Translations under genes and position numbers: made by a program
The notes under the pieces: generated by a model
The model's input: the letters and a program-made list of their open reading frames with translations, nothing else
Database searches by the model: none
What the model was told of the DNA's origin: nothing
In this document: piece by piece, positions 31,401-39,887 of the stretch
Position numbering within the stretch: position 1 is the stretch's first letter
Layout: every line of letters starts with the position of its first letter
Assembly: GCF_000591415.1 (NCBI RefSeq)
Contig: NZ_JEMF01000039.1
Span: 102,340 to 166,339, forward strand
Reading direction: 5' to 3'
Source: Cobetia crustatorum
Lineage (GTDB): Bacteria; Pseudomonadota; Gammaproteobacteria; Pseudomonadales; Halomonadaceae
Length of the DNA: 64,000 bases

Positions 31401-31963
31401 TGGGTGCGCTTCATGCGGCTTTCGGTCTCGCGGCGGCGCTCCTTGTACTTGGAGATGCCGGCCGCTTCTTCGAGGGTGCCGCGCAGATCATCGGGACGTG
31501 CCTCGATCAACTGCGAGATCATCCCCTGCCCGATAATGGAATAGGAACGTGGCCCAAGGCCGGTGCCGAGGAAAACATCGGCGATATCGCGGCGGCGACA
31601 CTTCTGGCCATTGAGGAAGTAGCCGGACTGGGATTCGCGTGTCACCAGACGCTTGACGGAAATCTCGGCATACTCGGACCAGGCACCTCCGAGACTACCG
31701 TCAGCATTGTCGAAGGTCAGTTCGACGGAGGCCTGACCGACCGGCTTACGGCCGGTGGAGCCATTGAAGATGACATCTGTCATCGACTCACCACGCAGGT
31801 TCTTGGCGCTGGACTCACCCATGACCCAGCGCACAGCATCGATGACGTTCGATTTACCGCAGCCGTTGGGGCCGAGTATCGCCGTCATGTTGCTATCAAA
31901 AGGCACGGTGACTGGATCGACAAAAGATTTGAAGCCGACCAGCTTGATCGATTTGAGCCGCAT
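28439..31963 (-). CDS. smc: Chromosome segregation protein SMC
   Basis: Condensin-type ATPase that organises and segregates the chromosome together with ScpA and ScpB. 1174 residues. Head: MRLKSIKLVGFKSFVDPV, Walker A GPNGCGKSN (residues 31-39), GTGLGPRSYSIIGQG and the Q loop. Two long coiled coils, rich in E, R, Q and L, flank a hinge at about 510-660 (EGLEVDTGWESASAWVLGPFL ... LLAALPGG). C-terminal head: signature LLSGGEKALTALALVFAIF, Walker B PFCMLDEVDAPLDDANV and the D/H loop FIYITHNKIAME. scpAB is not adjacent. Bacteria of this group with smc-zipA-ligA use SMC rather than MukB. Confidence 0.96.
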   Translation of the reverse strand: MRLKSIKLVGFKSFVDPVTVPFDSNMTAILGPNGCGKSNVIDAVRWVMGESSAKNLRGESMTDVIFNGSTGRKPVGQASVELTFDNADGSLGGAWSEYAEISVKRLVTRESQSGYFLNGQKCRRRDIADVFLGTGLGPRSYSIIGQGMISQLIEARPDDLRGTLEEAAGISKYKERRRETESRMKRTQENMERLDDLREELDKQLERLKRQAEAARRYQTLKQDEYRLKGELAVLRRRGLRAQQRDQQSRVTELETGVEREILGQRQCESQLEEQRYQHDELAGELEVHQAAFYETGAKIARLEQSLEHARTREQQLAADLEVARRELSDVQRIEGEDGERLEMIDARLEDIAPELEMARETLEGLELSLEEAEERRQDSQSEWERFSQADNEAQRGAERAQSEIQRLESAIGEAERQRERRRQQLGELPDVAELREAREELREQLDEVMLQGESLESRREQASETREQAQANRLALDAERDQLRQRRNVLQGEKASLEALIEAALRDDDDSLAAHLEAHGLSQAPALAEGLEVDTGWESASAWVLGPFLRARMASADQSPLAGSLSELLAALPGGELSMVETASAEAAPTGTLAARISGAAALNGWLATIQCVETQAAAWQQRDSLAAHESVLTPDGLWLGRGWSRRQVAGERADSVIAQRSRLEQVTLELEALDARLEDIEARLAEASEQIAVAEAALENLRVEERELGERQRELSLKEAGLASRLEHVDGRARELDEELAQLAETREGHALALEEARERWQQTLESVENNAQARETLEQSRRDHQSALAGLRAQQAPAREQVSRLDMERQRLVTERDGMQGQRARASEQREKLAERIELLEASREETTLPQEEEREQLEMLLETRLYQETKLNACRDKTHELVEQMRQAEQSRQTHERNLEGIRQRLEEGRMQVQALTLKADAQDEQLVELGYDETATSLLEDGLDPNATESAWSHNLEQVGERIKRLGAINLAAIEEYDQQAERRNYLEAQHAELTEALETLERAIRKIDQETRVRFKDTFDKVNAGIQTLFPKIFGGGAAWLTLTGDDLLETGVAIMARPPGKKNSTIHLLSGGEKALTALALVFAIFQLNPAPFCMLDEVDAPLDDANVGRYARLVKEMSESVQFIYITHNKIAMEAADRLMGVTMQEPGVSRLVSVGIEEAAVLAEA

Positions 31964-32175
31964 TGCGCCTGGCGCGTCCTTGAGGTCTAAAACGTGAAAA
32001 AAGGGTCTGACGAAGATAATTTTGAAAAACCAGCGCGCAGTCTACCCAAAAGCGCCGGTGGCCCCAACCACGACGGCCTGCAGCGTGTCATCCACACTGC
32101 AGGCCGAGTCGTGATTCCAGGCACTAGCAATAGACTGCAACAAGGCAGTGCATTGCACGCGGCCCGGCCTATCCC

Positions 32176-33516
32176 CTACGGAGTGGTGGCCGCGGCGCCC
32201 ACCACATGATCGATATGCAGAGCCAATGGCGTTTCGGCAGCCGTATCACCACGCGTGACCGTCACGTCGGACAGCCGCCCCTCGAGGTCACCCGCCTGAG
32301 CGGCTGGTGCGCCAGAGGCCGAGATACGGGCGACGAGATTCACCTCATCAGCCATTGATAAACGCGCCATCGGAGCCATCGCGTTGTCATCCGATAGCGT
32401 AACCGTCAGTGGCAGCTGATCCGCCGTGGTCCGCACGACCGCCAGCGGGGGTAGCTTACCCGCGCTATCACGCGCGACGATGAACAGCGTCGCCCCGGGA
32501 TTTCCTGCCAATGATGCCTTGAGTGCAGGTGCCAGGGTAACGGTCAGTGTCAGCTGCGCGGCATCAACGGTCTTGGCACTGTCATCGACAGTATCACTGT
32601 CATTGGCATCGCCTAGTGCTGATTCACTCAAGGCGACCGAAGCATCTACCTCACCGGCCTGTGCCATGCGGGCACGTGCCGCGCTGATCCCCTCGCGCAG
32701 CGCCTTGGCTGCACCGGGGTTCTCCATGCCTGCAATCGCCTTGCGCCAGTAATCAATGGCCTGCTCATAGCGGGAATGATCGAATGCATCGATACCGAGC
32801 AGCCCCAACACTGTTGGCTGGCGCGGGTCTACGGCCAGTACCTCATCGACCAGCGCCTGTACCTCATTCGTCAGCGTGCGCTGAGCGGCAAAGAACTTGA
32901 GCTGCGCCATCTGCGCCAGCAATGCTGGCACTCGCCCTTCAAGACGTATCAGCACATCCAGTGCCTGCATGGCCTCGTTGAGCTGACCCGCATCACGATA
33001 TAGCGGAAACAGCGCCATCCATACCTTGGCGTTATCCGGCTGCGCGTCGGCTTCAGCGCGCAAACGGGCGATACGTGCCTTGAAACTGGCGGCATCATGT
33101 ATCGGCGTCGCCTCGATGGCGGCCGTCAATGCGAGATCACCACTCGCGCCCTCGAGTTGATACCAGTACAGCGAGCCTACCGCCATACTCACGACCAGCA
33201 GCGGTACCAGCAAGCGTCCACTGACAGCAGCCTTTAGTGGCGCACGGCGGGCTGCCTCGGCGTCTTCCAGCAGGCTACGCTCCAGTTCGACCCTCCCTTC
33301 TGCCAACGCCGCATCGTCCATATCTCCGCGTGCGTGACCGCGCTCCAACGACGCAAGACGGCTCTGATAGACGCGCACGTTCTCGGCCTCAAGGCCGTCA
33401 TTACTCTCAAAGGCCTGCTGAGCCGCATGGGTACCGCGAGCACGCCGGAGCGGCAACAGCAGCAACCAGGCGGCAGGGATCAATAAAAGGCCAATCGCCA
33501 GCCATAGCAGCGTCAT
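32176..33516 (-). CDS. ccmI: Cytochrome c-type biogenesis protein CcmI
   Basis: Apocytochrome c chaperone of system I. 446 residues: two N-terminal TM helices (about 2-22 and 95-115) with a cytoplasmic loop between (NVRVYQSRLASLERGHARGDMDDAALAEGRVELERSLLED, leucine-zipper-like), then a periplasmic TPR domain (about 130-300; AQPDNAKVWMALFPLYRDAGQLNEAMQALD, the AVDPRQPTVLGLLGIDAFD repeat) and a C-terminal beta-rich domain with LTVTLAPALKASLAGNPGATLFIVAR. The stop codon of ccmH overlaps its start. Last gene of the ccm operon. Confidence 0.92.
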   Translation of the reverse strand: MTLLWLAIGLLLIPAAWLLLLPLRRARGTHAAQQAFESNDGLEAENVRVYQSRLASLERGHARGDMDDAALAEGRVELERSLLEDAEAARRAPLKAAVSGRLLVPLLVVSMAVGSLYWYQLEGASGDLALTAAIEATPIHDAASFKARIARLRAEADAQPDNAKVWMALFPLYRDAGQLNEAMQALDVLIRLEGRVPALLAQMAQLKFFAAQRTLTNEVQALVDEVLAVDPRQPTVLGLLGIDAFDHSRYEQAIDYWRKAIAGMENPGAAKALREGISAARARMAQAGEVDASVALSESALGDANDSDTVDDSAKTVDAAQLTLTVTLAPALKASLAGNPGATLFIVARDSAGKLPPLAVVRTTADQLPLTVTLSDDNAMAPMARLSMADEVNLVARISASGAPAAQAGDLEGRLSDVTVTRGDTAAETPLALHIDHVVGAAATTP

Positions 33517-34043
33517 GAAGATTCCTTTCCATTTCGAGGGCGACCATGAGCCTTCAGCAGCGCAGAGACTCTGGCCTGTTCGTCAGGGTCAAGCGCACGC
33601 ACACTTGCACGGCGCCTGGCACGTACGATCAGTGCCACACCGCCAAGCCCGAGCAGAATCAACACGGCCGGCCCACCCCACAACAACCAGGTGCGGCCAT
33701 CGAGGCGCGGGTTATACAGCACATACTCGCCGAAACGATCGACCATGAAATTCTGGATCTCGCTGTCGCTGCGCCCGTCATTGAGCAAGTCCGCCACGTT
33801 CTGACGCATGTCGCCAGCAATGGGTGAATCCGAGTCGCCAATCGCCTGGTTCTGACATTTGGGGCAGCGCAGCGCGGCCGTCAGGCTGTCATAGCGCGTC
33901 TGCAGCACCGGGTTGTTGAACTGATGCATCTCGATGGCGGCCTGCGCCTTGCCAGCCGCCAGCCATGACAGGAACAGCAACACGACCAACGCCTGAACCA
34001 GCGGAACAGCGACACTGGCGAGTGAATGCTTGAGTCGACTCAT
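33513..34043 (-). CDS. ccmH: Cytochrome c-type biogenesis protein CcmH
   Basis: Thiol-disulfide component of the heme lyase that reduces apocytochrome c. 176 residues. Signal-like segment 1-36 ends AQA, then a three-helix domain with the redox motif LRCPKCQNQ (C60, C63), the signature RFGEYVLYNPRLDGRTWLLW, and a TM helix about 125-142 followed by a basic tail and a DPDEQARVSALLKAH end. The four-base overlaps with ccmG upstream and ccmI downstream indicate translational coupling. Confidence 0.95.
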   Translation of the reverse strand: MSRLKHSLASVAVPLVQALVVLLFLSWLAAGKAQAAIEMHQFNNPVLQTRYDSLTAALRCPKCQNQAIGDSDSPIAGDMRQNVADLLNDGRSDSEIQNFMVDRFGEYVLYNPRLDGRTWLLWGGPAVLILLGLGGVALIVRARRRASVRALDPDEQARVSALLKAHGRPRNGKESS

Positions 34044-34648
34044 GTCGTCTCCTCCTCGCCATCGCTACCACTACCACTACTACCATTACTGCCACCATCA
34101 CTACCGCCTGCCGCCGGAGCTGTGATGCGCTCCAGTGTCGGCAAGATGATCTCGCGCACATCTTCAGGGCGGATATAGCCGGTGTGGTGATAGCGGATCA
34201 CGCCCTGAGCATCGACAAGAAAGGTCTCGGGTGCGCCGTAGACGCCCAGATCAAAGCCCAGCGTGCCCTCGGGATCGAATATATTGATCTCAAAGGGGTC
34301 GCCGAATTCCTCAAGGAAGGTACGGCCCTTGTCGCGCGTGTCCTTGTAATCCACGCCGATCATGCGTACGCCACGATCCGCGAGATCCAGCAGCTGTGGC
34401 ATCTCGTGCTTGCAGGTCGGGCACCATTCGCCCCACACATTGACCAGACTGACCTGCCCCTTGAGCAGCGACTCGCTGACACGCGCGTCAGGGTCTTCCA
34501 GCGTGCTCAGTGTAAAGGTGGGGAAGTCACGCGACAGCAGCGCGGAATCACGCGCATAGGGGTCATCATCGAGGCGCTGATAAAGAAAGGCACCCAATCC
34601 CACCACGATCAGCAGCGGCACGAAAAGCACTAGACGAGGCATGCTCAT
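34040..34648 (-). CDS. ccmG: Periplasmic thiol:disulfide oxidoreductase CcmG/DsbE
   Basis: Membrane-anchored thioredoxin-like protein that keeps apocytochrome or CcmH cysteines reduced. 202 residues. The ATG overlaps the ccmF stop (ATGA), and GGGAGGTG lies six bases upstream. N-terminal anchor 4-22, thioredoxin fold with active site WGEWCPTCK (C76, C79), and the cis-Pro region GVYGAPETFLVDAQG. The last 22 residues are a repetitive tail of G, S, D and E (from about AAGGSDGG to DGEEETT) not needed by the fold. Such a tail is unusual for DsbE and its coding DNA is a degenerate triplet repeat. Confidence 0.94.
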   Translation of the reverse strand: MSMPRLVLFVPLLIVVGLGAFLYQRLDDDPYARDSALLSRDFPTFTLSTLEDPDARVSESLLKGQVSLVNVWGEWCPTCKHEMPQLLDLADRGVRMIGVDYKDTRDKGRTFLEEFGDPFEINIFDPEGTLGFDLGVYGAPETFLVDAQGVIRYHHTGYIRPEDVREIILPTLERITAPAAGGSDGGSNGSSGSGSDGEEETT

Positions 34649-36636
34649 ACGGACACCTCCCGCTCGGTCGTGAGTGATGTCGGGCGCGGGTCGACTCGAC
34701 GACGGTAGCGACGATCCAGCACCGCAATCACACCGCCCGCCCCCATCAGCAACGCCCCCAGCCACAACCAGCGCACGAAGGGTTTGACCTGAATCCGCAC
34801 GGCCCAACTGCCATCATCAAGCTTTTCGCCCATGGCAACGTAGAGGTCGCGCGTGAAGCCGGCATCCAGCGCGGTTTCAGTCATCGGCATGCCGCTGGCC
34901 AGAAACAGACGCTTCTCCGGATGCAACACGGTGACGGGCTTACCCTCACGGCTGACCTCGACCGTGGCGCGATTAGCCAGGTAATTGGGACCACGATATT
35001 CGCCAAGCTGCGTCATGTTGAATTCATAGCCGCCTACCGTGACCACCTTGCCTTGTGTCATGCGCACGTTTTCAGCGACCTCGGTATTGGAGACCAACGT
35101 CACGCCGACGATAGTGACCGCGATTCCCAAGTGCGCCAGCTGCATGCCCCAGTAGCTGGGTGTCAGCCGCTTGAGGCCCGCCAGACGGCCGGCCTTCGAG
35201 GCGCTCTTGTCCCACAGGTCTCGCAACAGTGGCAACACGACCCACAGTGCAATCACCAGACCCAGCGCCACCGAGGCACTCCATGCGATATCCAGAGTGA
35301 GCGGCAGGAGTCCACCGATGACAAGCGCGGCAACACCAGACAGTGCCAGACGACGGAAGATTTCGCGGCCCTGCATCTGCTTCCAGCGCGAAGAAGGTCC
35401 CAGCCCCATGAAGGCACACAGCAGCGTGGTCAGCGGGACGAACAGCGCATTGAAGTACGGCGGGCCCACCGAGATCTTGCCCAGATTCAGCGAATCCAGC
35501 ACCAGCGGATAGAGGGTACCCAACAGCACGGTGACCATCATCACCAGCAAAATCAGGTTATTGACCAGCAGGAAGGCATCCCGCGACAGCCAATGAAAGC
35601 CGAGTGTCGAGCGTACACGTGGCGCACGCAGCGCAAACAGCAGCAACGAGCCGCCGACGGTGATACCGAGCAACACAAGGATGAACAGCCCGCGGTCCGG
35701 GTCACTGGCGAAGGCATGCACTGACGTCAACACGCCGGAACGCACCAGGAAGGTGCCCAGCAGCGACAGCGAGAAAGCGAAGATCGACAGCAGCACCGTC
35801 CAGCTCTTGAAGGCGCCACGTTTTTCCGTGACCGCCAGCGAGTGGATCAGTGCGGTACCAGCCAGCCACGGCATCAAGGAGGCATTCTCGACCGGATCCC
35901 AGAACCACCATCCACCCCAGCCAAGCTCGTAGTAGGCCCACCAGCTGCCCAGCGCGATGCCGACGGTGAGAAACGCCCAGGCGATATTGGTCCACGGTCG
36001 TGCCCAGCGCGCCCAGGCGGCATCGAGACGCCCGCCCAACAAGGCGGCCATCGCGAAGGAAAACGCCACCGAGAAACCGACGTAGCCCATGTAGAGCATC
36101 GGCGGATGGATGATCAGGCCTATGTCTTGCAGCAGCGGATTGAGGTCCGCGCCATCGGTAGGCATGTCTGGCAGCAGGCGCGCGAATGGGTTGGAGGTCA
36201 GCAGTATGAACGCCAGGAAACCTGTCGAGATCAGCCCCATGATGCCCAGCACGCGGGCCAGCATGTCACGCGGAAGATGACGCGCGCCCAGTGAGACGGC
36301 AAATCCCCAACCGGCCAGAATCAGACTCCATAGCAGCACTGACCCCTCATGGCTGCCCCACACCGCACTGAACTTGAAGTACCACGGCAACTGGCTGTTC
36401 GAGTTATTGGCAATGTAGGCGACGCTGAAATCATCGAGCATGAATCCCGCCGTCAGGCAGGCATAGGCCAACAAGACGAACAGGAACTGCCCCCACGCCA
36501 TCGGCTGTGCATAACTCATCCATAGCGGACGACGCGTGGCCGCTCCAACGAGCGGTACGACCGCCTGCACACAGGCCAGACAGGCGGCCAGAATCAGCGC
36601 AAAATGACCGATTTCCGGCAACAGTTGCGTCACCAT
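34645..36636 (-). CDS. ccmF: Heme lyase subunit CcmF
   Basis: Large polytopic inner-membrane protein that attaches heme to apocytochrome c with CcmH and CcmI. 663 residues, about fourteen spans. I use the ATG in the TGATG overlap with ccmE, GGAGA upstream; a GTG one codon earlier is equally possible. The WWD heme-handling motif WGGWWFWDPVENASLMPWL lies near residue 240, and conserved histidine-bearing loops include AVWGSHEGSVLLW, LIIHPPMLYMGYVG, GTALIHSLAV and VRSGVLTSVHAFASDP. A periplasmic domain lies near 505-620. Confidence 0.95.
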   Translation of the reverse strand: MVTQLLPEIGHFALILAACLACVQAVVPLVGAATRRPLWMSYAQPMAWGQFLFVLLAYACLTAGFMLDDFSVAYIANNSNSQLPWYFKFSAVWGSHEGSVLLWSLILAGWGFAVSLGARHLPRDMLARVLGIMGLISTGFLAFILLTSNPFARLLPDMPTDGADLNPLLQDIGLIIHPPMLYMGYVGFSVAFSFAMAALLGGRLDAAWARWARPWTNIAWAFLTVGIALGSWWAYYELGWGGWWFWDPVENASLMPWLAGTALIHSLAVTEKRGAFKSWTVLLSIFAFSLSLLGTFLVRSGVLTSVHAFASDPDRGLFILVLLGITVGGSLLLFALRAPRVRSTLGFHWLSRDAFLLVNNLILLVMMVTVLLGTLYPLVLDSLNLGKISVGPPYFNALFVPLTTLLCAFMGLGPSSRWKQMQGREIFRRLALSGVAALVIGGLLPLTLDIAWSASVALGLVIALWVVLPLLRDLWDKSASKAGRLAGLKRLTPSYWGMQLAHLGIAVTIVGVTLVSNTEVAENVRMTQGKVVTVGGYEFNMTQLGEYRGPNYLANRATVEVSREGKPVTVLHPEKRLFLASGMPMTETALDAGFTRDLYVAMGEKLDDGSWAVRIQVKPFVRWLWLGALLMGAGGVIAVLDRRYRRRVDPRPTSLTTEREVSV

Positions 36637-37186
36637 CACGGTGTCTCCTGCGGTGTCACGTCACTGGCTGGCTCAACGCTCTGCGCGCTGTCTCTGTCGC
36701 TATTACTTCCTTTCTCCATGCCTTTTCCCATGTCCTTCTCAATGACCTTGTCGCCCGACACGCTGCGACCAGAGGCCTTGAGCGCTGCCGATACTTCCGG
36801 CGGCATGTATTTCTCATCATGCTTGGCCAGCACTTCGCTGGCCTCGAGATGCTCGCCGTCAAAGGTGCCCATCACCACCACACCCTGCCCTTCACGGAAC
36901 AGGTCCGGCAGGATGCCTGATAATGCACCGTGACATCGCGATCAAAATCGGTGACGGTAAAGATGACGTCCAGCGTCTCGTTATCGCGGCTCACGCTACC
37001 CTCGCGCACCATGCCGCCCGCACGAATCTGACGCCCCTCGGGCGCCTCGCCGCTCGCAATCTGGGTCGGTGTGTAGAAGGCATTGATATTGGCGCGCAGG
37101 GCATAGAGCGTCAGGCCCACCGCGAGGGAGGCCAGCAGCACGATGGCCGTGACGATATACAGGCGCTGCTTGCGTTTGGGGTTCAT
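36636..37186 (-). pseudogene. ccmE: Heme chaperone CcmE, reading frame broken by a one-base shift
   Basis: CcmE binds heme covalently in the periplasm and passes it to CcmF. The 5' frame gives MNPKRKQRLYIVTAIVLL (TM anchor), FYTPTQI and RAGGMVREGSV, up to VTVHYQ, then runs into unrelated residues and a stop near 36872. The other frame continues with [30 protein letters not shown], including the heme-binding histidine in LAKHDEKY, then a charged tail. Inserting one G near 36916 (CAGGC to CAGGGC) restores [20 protein letters not shown], the standard CcmE sequence. All other ccm genes are intact, which makes a sequencing or assembly error quite possible. Confidence 0.88.
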
Positions 37187-37277
37187 GGTCAAGACTCAAT
37201 CAGGGCAAGGGGCAGACAAGCAACAGGAAGCAGATAACGCCAGACCAACTGACCGTCAGCCGGAGATTAAAACGACA

Positions 37278-37460
37278 TCAGCTGTGGGAGCGCTCACGAC
37301 GCACGCGACGACGAATATCGGCTTCTACTGCGCGGCGAGACAAGCGCGTGGAGATTACCAATCCCATCAGCCCAGCGGTCGTCAGTCCCCAGGCGGACCA
37401 CACATAAACGGCATGGCCGCCCATCGCGAAAAAGTCGGCGACACTCGTAAAGGCCATCAT
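37278..37460 (-). CDS. ccmD: Heme exporter protein CcmD
   Basis: Small bitopic protein that helps release holo-CcmE from the CcmABC complex. 60 residues: FTSVADFFAMGGHAVYVWSAWG at the N terminus (the FFxMGGHAxYVW signature), a single TM helix to about residue 37 and a strongly basic cytoplasmic tail (LSRRAVEADIRRRVRRERSHS). Start at the first of two tandem ATG codons, six bases after AGAGG, directly at the ccmC stop. Confidence 0.93.
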   Translation of the reverse strand: MMAFTSVADFFAMGGHAVYVWSAWGLTTAGLMGLVISTRLSRRAVEADIRRRVRRERSHS

Positions 37461-38234
37461 TCAGTGCCTCTCATCTTTGGCTTGGACTGATGCAGCGTGA
37501 ACTGATGAGGCGCGCTCAGGCACGATATTCAGCAGCAGGCGCACCCACTGCTTGGCACTTTCGCGCCGCAACACCTCCACCCGCGTACGCATCAGCACCA
37601 GCGCCGTAAAGAAGGCATAGAAACCCATCACCATCAGCAACAAGGGTATCCACATGCTGGCCGGCATCGGCGGTGCTTCGCTCAACGTGAAGGTGGCAGG
37701 CTGGTGCAGTGTGCTCCACCAGTCCACCGAATACTTGATGATGGGGATATTGACCATACCGACCAAGGCCAGAATAGAGGCGGCGCGTGAGCCGCTATCA
37801 CGACTGGCGAAGGCGCCGCGCAACACGATCACCCCGAGGTAAAGAAATAGCTGGATCAGCATCGAGGTCAGGCGGGCATCCCAGATCCACCAGGTACCCC
37901 AGGTGGGAATGCCCCACACGGAACCGGAGAACAGTGCCAGCGCCGTCATCAGCGCTCCAATGGGTGCGGCGGCAGTGGCGACCATATCCGCCAGCTTGAT
38001 CTTCCAGACCAGGAAGATCACCGCGCAAGCCGCCAGCAACATGAAGCACGACTGGGCGAGAATGGCCGCCGGCACGTGTACATAGATGATGCGGAAGCTG
38101 TTGCCCTGCTGATAGTCCGCCGGAGCAAAGGCCAGCCCCCAGACACTGCCGATGAGCAGCATGATGATCGCCAATGACCACAGCCACGGCAGCCAGCGTG
38201 AGCTCGCTGCGAAGAAGGTCGCGGGCGCACTCAT
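37461..38234 (-). CDS. ccmC: Heme exporter protein CcmC
   Basis: Polytopic protein that presents heme to CcmE. 257 residues from this ATG, six TM helices. The WWD motif is present in GTWWIWDARLTSMLI, and the flanking heme-ligand histidines in YVHVPAAI and WSTLHQ. The ATG lies about 14 residues into the family: E. coli CcmC starts MWKTLHQLAIPP, while here LWPWLHRMSAPA precedes and overlaps the ATG in frame. No ATG, GTG or TTG exists between it and the upstream stop, so a CTG at 38253-38255, four bases after AAGGG, may be the real start. Confidence 0.92.
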   Translation of the reverse strand: MSAPATFFAASSRWLPWLWSLAIIMLLIGSVWGLAFAPADYQQGNSFRIIYVHVPAAILAQSCFMLLAACAVIFLVWKIKLADMVATAAAPIGALMTALALFSGSVWGIPTWGTWWIWDARLTSMLIQLFLYLGVIVLRGAFASRDSGSRAASILALVGMVNIPIIKYSVDWWSTLHQPATFTLSEAPPMPASMWIPLLLMVMGFYAFFTALVLMRTRVEVLRRESAKQWVRLLLNIVPERASSVHAASVQAKDERH

Positions 38235-38442
38235 ACGGTGTAGCCACGGCCACAGCCCACCCTTGCGCGGACGTACCTCAGCGGTACGCTCACGGGGGGG
38301 AAGGCTCTTGGCGCGCAGGCGCTTTACGAGAGCCAGCGTTGTGAGAGTCAGTTTCGGCGTTCACGCAGACCTCATGTCAGGGTTCATGCCGGCAGGTGCC
38401 CCAGGGCCACATGCCGCAGTGAAATCGAGTGATCGCATCAGG

Positions 38443-39171
38443 TTAGCCATTGACGCTCAAGCGCAGGCCCGCTGCGATAGCCAGCGGTGCCAATAACAGC
38501 GCCAGTGCCAGCATGGCACCCAGAATGGCCAGATGTGGCAGGCTGGGTAGCCCTGCCACGGCGCTTTGTACTGCGCCCGCCCCGAAGATGAGTACCGGGA
38601 TATACAGCGGCAGGATGATCAAGGACAGCAGCACACCACCACGTCTCAACCCGACTGTCAGTGCGGCGCCGATCGCACCGATCAATGACAGGCTCATGCT
38701 GCCAAGTGCCAACGATGCCATCAGCACGCCGAAGGCAGCGCTCGGCAAACCCAGCATCACACCCAGTAGCGGCGCCATCAACGCCAGCGGCAAGCCGGTC
38801 AACAGCCAATGGCCCACCACCTTGGCCAAGACCAGTAGCGGTAACGGCTGCGGGGTCAGTAAAAGCTGTTCAAGACTGCCATCGTCGAAGTCCTGTCTGA
38901 ACAGGCCATCCAGCGACAGTAATGTTGCCAATAGCGCAGCGACCCAGACCAGCCCCGGTGCCAGCGTCGCCAATAGCGCCTTGTCCGGTGAGATTCCCAG
39001 CGGAAATAGCGTGATCACCAACGCGAAGAAGGCCAGTGGATTGATCAGCTCACTCCGTCGTCGCAATGCCTGACGCAGATCACGCGTGAGCGTGGCGGCC
39101 ATCGCTGCTCCTAGTGACCCCGTGCTCGCAGCGTTGCTCTCCGCCAGTGGTATCAGTGGCTCGCGCCTCAT
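38443..39171 (-). CDS. ccmB: Heme exporter protein CcmB
   Basis: Membrane subunit of the CcmAB ABC transporter involved in release of holo-CcmE. 242 residues; family blocks FRQDFDDGSLEQLLLTPQPLPLLVLAKV and LPLYIPVLIFGAGAV plus about six TM helices. The first 20 residues (MRREPLIPLAESNAASTG) are extra; the family usually starts near MAATLTRDLRQALRRRSEL. It overlaps ccmA by four bases and is separated from ccmC by about 200 bases. Confidence 0.95.
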   Translation of the reverse strand: MRREPLIPLAESNAASTGSLGAAMAATLTRDLRQALRRRSELINPLAFFALVITLFPLGISPDKALLATLAPGLVWVAALLATLLSLDGLFRQDFDDGSLEQLLLTPQPLPLLVLAKVVGHWLLTGLPLALMAPLLGVMLGLPSAAFGVLMASLALGSMSLSLIGAIGAALTVGLRRGGVLLSLIILPLYIPVLIFGAGAVQSAVAGLPSLPHLAILGAMLALALLLAPLAIAAGLRLSVNG

Positions 39172-39887
39172 GCGGACTCCTCATCAAGCGCTGGTCTCTG
39201 ACCATCGACATTGCCACCGAGCTGAATGCGCCGTAACCGCGATGGGTCCGAAAAGCGATGGTGAGTCGTCATCACGACGCTACCGCCGCGCTCGGCATGC
39301 GCGAGCAGCAATTGCTCCAGCGCTGCCACACCTTCGATATCAATGGCAGTGAATGGCTCATCAAGCACCCACAATGCCCGCGGCGTGAGATGCAACCGAG
39401 CCAGCGCGATACGTCGCTGCTGACCCGCCGACAGCTGCTGGGCCGGAACATCTTCAAAGCCTGCAAGCCCAACTGCCGCGAGTGCTGCCCACGGTGCATT
39501 CACAGAATCAACACCCGCTACACGGTCTACAACCCCGCCGAGCGCCTGATACCAGGCAAGATTCTCGAGCGCCGTCAGGGCACCCTTGATACCGGGCTGA
39601 TGCCCCAGATAAAGCAGTGATGCCAGAAAATCACCGCGCGCACGCGACACTGGCTGTCCTCGCCAATATACCTCGCCCTCATGGTCATTGAATTGACCCG
39701 ACAGAATCTTGAGTAGCGTGGTCTTGCCGCTGCCGTTGGGGCCTTCTATCTGCAGAATTTCTCCGCCAGACAGCATGAAATCGAGTTCGCGGAACAACCA
39801 GCGCTCATCACGCTCGCAGCTCAACGCCTCTACCGCCAACAGAGGCGGTGCAGAATAAGCGGCATCAGTAGCAGGCTGAATGGACAT
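39168..39887 (-). CDS. ccmA: Heme exporter ATP-binding protein CcmA
   Basis: ATPase of the CcmAB transporter, cytoplasmic side of the membrane. 239 residues from the ATG of MSIQPATDAAY; the frame stays open to a TTG at 39926. Walker A GPNGSGKTT (about 49-57), Q loop region YLGHQPGIKG, signature LSAGQQRRIALARL, Walker B LWVLDEPFTAID, H loop VVMTTHHR. First gene of ccmABCDEFGHI; the promoter should lie in 39888-40100. Confidence 0.95.
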   Translation of the reverse strand: MSIQPATDAAYSAPPLLAVEALSCERDERWLFRELDFMLSGGEILQIEGPNGSGKTTLLKILSGQFNDHEGEVYWRGQPVSRARGDFLASLLYLGHQPGIKGALTALENLAWYQALGGVVDRVAGVDSVNAPWAALAAVGLAGFEDVPAQQLSAGQQRRIALARLHLTPRALWVLDEPFTAIDIEGVAALEQLLLAHAERGGSVVMTTHHRFSDPSRLRRIQLGGNVDGQRPALDEESA

